A DNA stretch of 64,000 bases from Calditrichota bacterium. Lineage in GTDB: Bacteria > CLD3. The notes under the pieces were generated by a model. That model had not been told where the DNA came from and made no database searches. It worked only from the letters and a program-made list of their open reading frames with translations. Both the position numbers and the translations under genes were made by a program. The first letter of the stretch is position 1, and each line of letters opens with the position of its first letter. The DNA lies in NCBI GenBank assembly GCA_008501735.1, contig QQUF01000045.1:241732-305731 (forward strand). Reading direction: 5' to 3'. Positions 61,861 to 64,000 of the stretch are shown piece by piece.

Positions 61861-62838
61861 TTATAATTTTTCTAAAAGTTCTTTTTCTCTTTTCGGTGTT
61901 AAACCTGCACGCAGTGGGTTTTGTCTTTTAAGTTGGTTGTTCCATTCAAAAGTATCTTTTACAGTTTCAGAAATTGGTCTAAAAGTCAATCCATTTGAAA
62001 TTGCTTTTGAACAATCGACTCTATCCCAACCACCTTGTCCAGGAATCCATAAAGGTAATTCGATGTAAGGTGCAACTTCATTTTCTTCCAAAAACTTCTC
62101 GCTTGCTAAAACAAGTTCAGCATTACTTTTAGTTACTTCTTTGCAAGTTTCAAGAACTTTTCCAAACTTCAGACTGTAGTCAGGTCCTGTTGCATTAAAA
62201 ATACCTGTTACTTTTTCCTCAACCATTTTAATGTTCCAATCTGCCAAATCTCTAACATCAATGAATTGAACATTTTTGTCTAAAGCATCAGGAGTAAGAA
62301 CTTTTCCACCTTGAGCAATTCTGTGAACCCAATAAGTAAATCTGTCAGAAGGGTCAAAAGGTCCAACTATCAAACCGGGTCGAATGTTCAAAGTTTTTTT
62401 AGGCATAATCTTTTCTGCCATTTCTTCACAAAGAGCTTTTAAAGGTCCATAACTTTGTGCCGTAATTTCTTCAGTTTCTTTGTCTTTGATTTTTGCAACA
62501 GGAGTTAATTCATCGGCATTTGGTTTGTCAAGATTTTCATAGACTGAAATTGAGGAAATGAAAGTGTAGTGTTCAACTGAATCTTTCAAAAGTTCAGCCG
62601 ATTCTTTGACAACTCTTGGAAAGTAACCACAAGTGTCAATCACTGCGTCCCAAGTTTTGCCTTTAAGTGAATTCAAATCGCTTTTTACTCTGTCTCCAAT
62701 TAAATTTTCAACTTCAGGGAAAAGATTTGGGTTACTCTTTCCACGAGTAAAATGTGTGACTTTATGCCCTCTTTTCAATGCACTTTTAGTTAAGAACCTG
62801 CCAAGGAAAACAGTTCCGCCAAGAATTAAGATTTTCAT
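61861..62838 (-). CDS. NAD-dependent epimerase/dehydratase-family (extended SDR) protein
   Basis: A 325-residue extended-SDR protein. The N-terminal Rossmann motif is ILGGTVFLGRFLTKSALKRGHKV (TGxxGxxG replaced by GGTVFLG), then VTHFTRGKSNPNL, DTCGYFPRV, TFISSISVYENLD (about 95-107) and a second half with NIRPGLIVGPFDPSDRFTYW and NATGPDYSLKFGKVLE. The usual YxxxK active site is not obvious, with YGPLK nearest, so its activity is uncertain. It resembles NAD-binding epimerase-like proteins of the CSP41/nucleoside-diphosphate-sugar type. It lies on the minus strand between citF and the divergent nitroreductase gene. Confidence 0.8.
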   Translation of the reverse strand: MKILILGGTVFLGRFLTKSALKRGHKVTHFTRGKSNPNLFPEVENLIGDRVKSDLNSLKGKTWDAVIDTCGYFPRVVKESAELLKDSVEHYTFISSISVYENLDKPNADELTPVAKIKDKETEEITAQSYGPLKALCEEMAEKIMPKKTLNIRPGLIVGPFDPSDRFTYWVHRIAQGGKVLTPDALDKNVQFIDVRDLADWNIKMVEEKVTGIFNATGPDYSLKFGKVLETCKEVTKSNAELVLASEKFLEENEVAPYIELPLWIPGQGGWDRVDCSKAISNGLTFRPISETVKDTFEWNNQLKRQNPLRAGLTPKREKELLEKL

Positions 62839-62941
62839 TTTGATTTCTCCGATTTTATTAAGGTTTAGGTTTAAAATTCACTGTTTGATTACTAAATTTA
62901 TTGGTCAAAGTTTCCGTCTTAATTTTAACAATGGAGTTTAA

Positions 62942-63610
62942 ATGTCAAAGCCAAATTTTTTACCACTTAGTTCTCACGTAGAATATTCTCTTGAAGAAAT
63001 GCAAAATCGTGCAAAAGATTTTTATCAAGATTTAAACAAAAGAAGAACTGTTCGAGATTTTTCGGACAAAAAAGTTCCGCTTGAAATTATCAAAAATTGC
63101 ATTTTAACAGCAGGAACTGCTCCAAGTGGTGCAAACATTCAACCTTGGCATTTTGTTATTGTTTCGGATTCAGAAGTAAAAAGACGGATTCGTGTAGCAG
63201 CAGAAATCGAAGAAAAAGAATTTTATGAAAGACGTGCAACGAAAGAATGGCTTGAAGCTCTTGAGCCTTTAGGAACTGATTCTGACAAACCATTTTTAGA
63301 AACTGCTCCATTTCTCATTGGAATTTTTGCAAGGAATTACGGAATTAATTCTGACGGCACAAAAGCAAAACACTACTACGTTAGCGAATCAGTTGGACTC
63401 GCAACAGGAATGTTAATTTCTGCGATTCACAACGCTGGTTTGGTTTCTTTGACTCACACTCCAAGCCCGATGAATTTTTTGAATGAGATTTTGGAAAGAC
63501 CTAAAAATGAAAAACCATTTTTACTTTTGGTAGTTGGCTACCCTTCAAAAGGTGCAAAAGTTCCTGACATTCATCGGAAATCTTTGGAAGAAATTGCGAC
63601 TTTTATTTGA
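62942..63610 (+). CDS. Nitroreductase-family protein, iodotyrosine deiodinase-like
   Basis: A 222-residue FMN flavoprotein of the nitroreductase fold. The sequence follows iodotyrosine deiodinase (IYD) closely: [19 protein letters not shown], then [19 protein letters not shown], the active-site lid region [17 protein letters not shown] (about 80-100), [20 protein letters not shown] and a C-terminal [16 protein letters not shown]. The lid carries a Glu in the position of the substrate-binding Glu of IYD, with Phe-Tyr near the Tyr position. IYD enzymes reductively dehalogenate halotyrosines and occur in some bacteria. Substrate is not proven. GGAG lies 6 bases before the ATG. The gene ends 8 bases inside the convergent T9SS-tailed gene. 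Confidence 0.88.
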   Translation: MSKPNFLPLSSHVEYSLEEMQNRAKDFYQDLNKRRTVRDFSDKKVPLEIIKNCILTAGTAPSGANIQPWHFVIVSDSEVKRRIRVAAEIEEKEFYERRATKEWLEALEPLGTDSDKPFLETAPFLIGIFARNYGINSDGTKAKHYYVSESVGLATGMLISAIHNAGLVSLTHTPSPMNFLNEILERPKNEKPFLLLVVGYPSKGAKVPDIHRKSLEEIATFI

Positions 63611-64000
63611 GTAAGAGCATTTTTTTAGTTTCGGAAAAACCTTCTGTTTCTAATTTGTAAAAGTAAATTCCTGAACTAACATTTCTTTCAAAATTATCAG
63701 TTCCATTCCAAGTTATTGAACCTTGAGAATTTTTTAAACTAAACTCTCTAACTTTTTCACCTAAAATATTAAAAATTATCAATTTCCCTTCACTGTTCAT
63801 TGCTAATTGGTAATTGATAATTGTCGTAGGGTTAAAAGGGTTCGGATAATTTTGTGAAAGTGAAAATTCATTTGGAATTTCGTTACTCTTCTCTTCTCCA
63901 CTCAAAGCAATAAGTTCAACATTAATTGGAATTACTAAGTTATTGTTTTCAGAAGCATTTGAATTAACAATTAAATCTGTTGTGAAAGTCCCTAAGTTTT
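63603..64000 (-). CDS. C-terminal end of a T9SS cargo protein (5' end outside window)
   Basis: The minus-strand frame is open from the right edge through 64000 and continues left to a stop at 63603. About 33 residues of an upstream Ig-like domain ([21 protein letters not shown]) precede a T9SS domain with [21 protein letters not shown] and [24 protein letters not shown] within the frame at 63903-63905 is not a true start: the frame stays open upstream. The tail is the short subtype ([16 protein letters not shown]). Its last 8 bases overlap the convergent deiodinase-like gene. Confidence 0.88.
   Translation of the reverse strand, partial: NLGTFTTDLIVNSNASENNNLVIPINVELIALSGEEKSNEIPNEFSLSQNYPNPFNPTTIINYQLAMNSEGKLIIFNILGEKVREFSLKNSQGSITWNGTDNFERNVSSGIYFYKLETEGFSETKKMLLLK

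Noticed and set aside
63603-63905. A separate 100-residue T9SS protein starting at a TTG
   Set aside because: The frame stays open upstream through the right edge, so this is the C-terminal part of a longer protein.

Overview
The window looks like the chromosome of an AT-rich, Gram-negative member of the Bacteroidota/Chlorobi superphylum, most like the Ignavibacteria/Kapabacteria side of that group. The evidence is mixed. At least six proteins end in the type IX secretion (T9SS) C-terminal sorting domain with the [11 protein letters not shown] signature, and a PorV/PorQ-type outer-membrane protein is present. atpD-atpC stands apart from any other ATP synthase genes, Shine-Dalgarno use is patchy, and there are Bacteroidota-type small proteins (DUF2480, a COX24/mS38-like ribosomal protein). 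I cannot name a species. There is no rRNA, CRISPR array, prophage or insertion sequence; one tRNA gene (Gln, UUG) is present.

Layout. 0-3.5 kb: a partial gene, a PorQ-like barrel protein, then a close-packed TPR / rhodanese / HMG-CoA reductase group. 3.5-12.7 kb: two large secreted proteins transcribed divergently from a 315-base gap with a CRP/FNR-like palindrome. 12.7-22.8 kb (minus strand): housekeeping genes, namely ubiA-like prenyltransferase, CNNM transporter, rplI, rpsR, rpsF, H+/Na+ pyrophosphatase, pth, rplY, prs, tRNA-Gln, ispE, the small COX24-like protein, HU and SppA. 22.8-26.7 kb: aminotransferase, dcd, then DUF2480-hscB-obgE. 26.8-29 kb: an Asp-box secreted protein. 29-34.2 kb (minus): hflK-hflC-DUF512 radical SAM-VapBC toxin-antitoxin-ATP-grasp, with tight spacing. 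34.3-37.9 kb (minus): YbjN-gmhB-DUF262/DUF1524 nuclease-pyrD, overlapping or nearly so. 38-41.5 kb: an SDR/DUF2867 protein and atpDC. 41.7-46 kb: CoA-transferase, PAS histidine kinase and sigma-54 response regulator. 46-54 kb: CotH-kinase secreted protein, SGNH hydrolase, secreted subtilase, mtaB. 54-64 kb: aldehyde dehydrogenase, HicAB, an ECF sigma factor with a membrane protein carrying a T9SS-type C-terminal domain, an FG-GAP propeller, an orphan citrate lyase alpha subunit, an SDR, an iodotyrosine-deiodinase-like nitroreductase and the end of another T9SS cargo.

How the genes fit together. The strongest theme is secretion: beta-propeller, MAM/NIDO-like, subtilase and CotH proteins are exported, most through T9SS tails. 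The most unusual item is the sigma factor/membrane protein pair at 56.6-58.8 kb. Its second member has a cytoplasmic N-terminus, one membrane helix, an RseB/LolA-like periplasmic region and a T9SS-type tail, so it may be a sigma regulator that monitors secretion. Other points of interest are a gmhB gene that needs a non-AUG, non-GUG, non-UUG start; a zinc-finger HscB of the animal type; isoprenoid enzymes from both pathways (HMG-CoA reductase and IspE); a defence-type nuclease translationally coupled to pyrD; short AT-rich heptad repeats between genes and apparently inside the sorting domains; and several palindromic repeat units between genes. Most start codons and domain boundaries were read by eye, and residue numbers are approximate where marked so.
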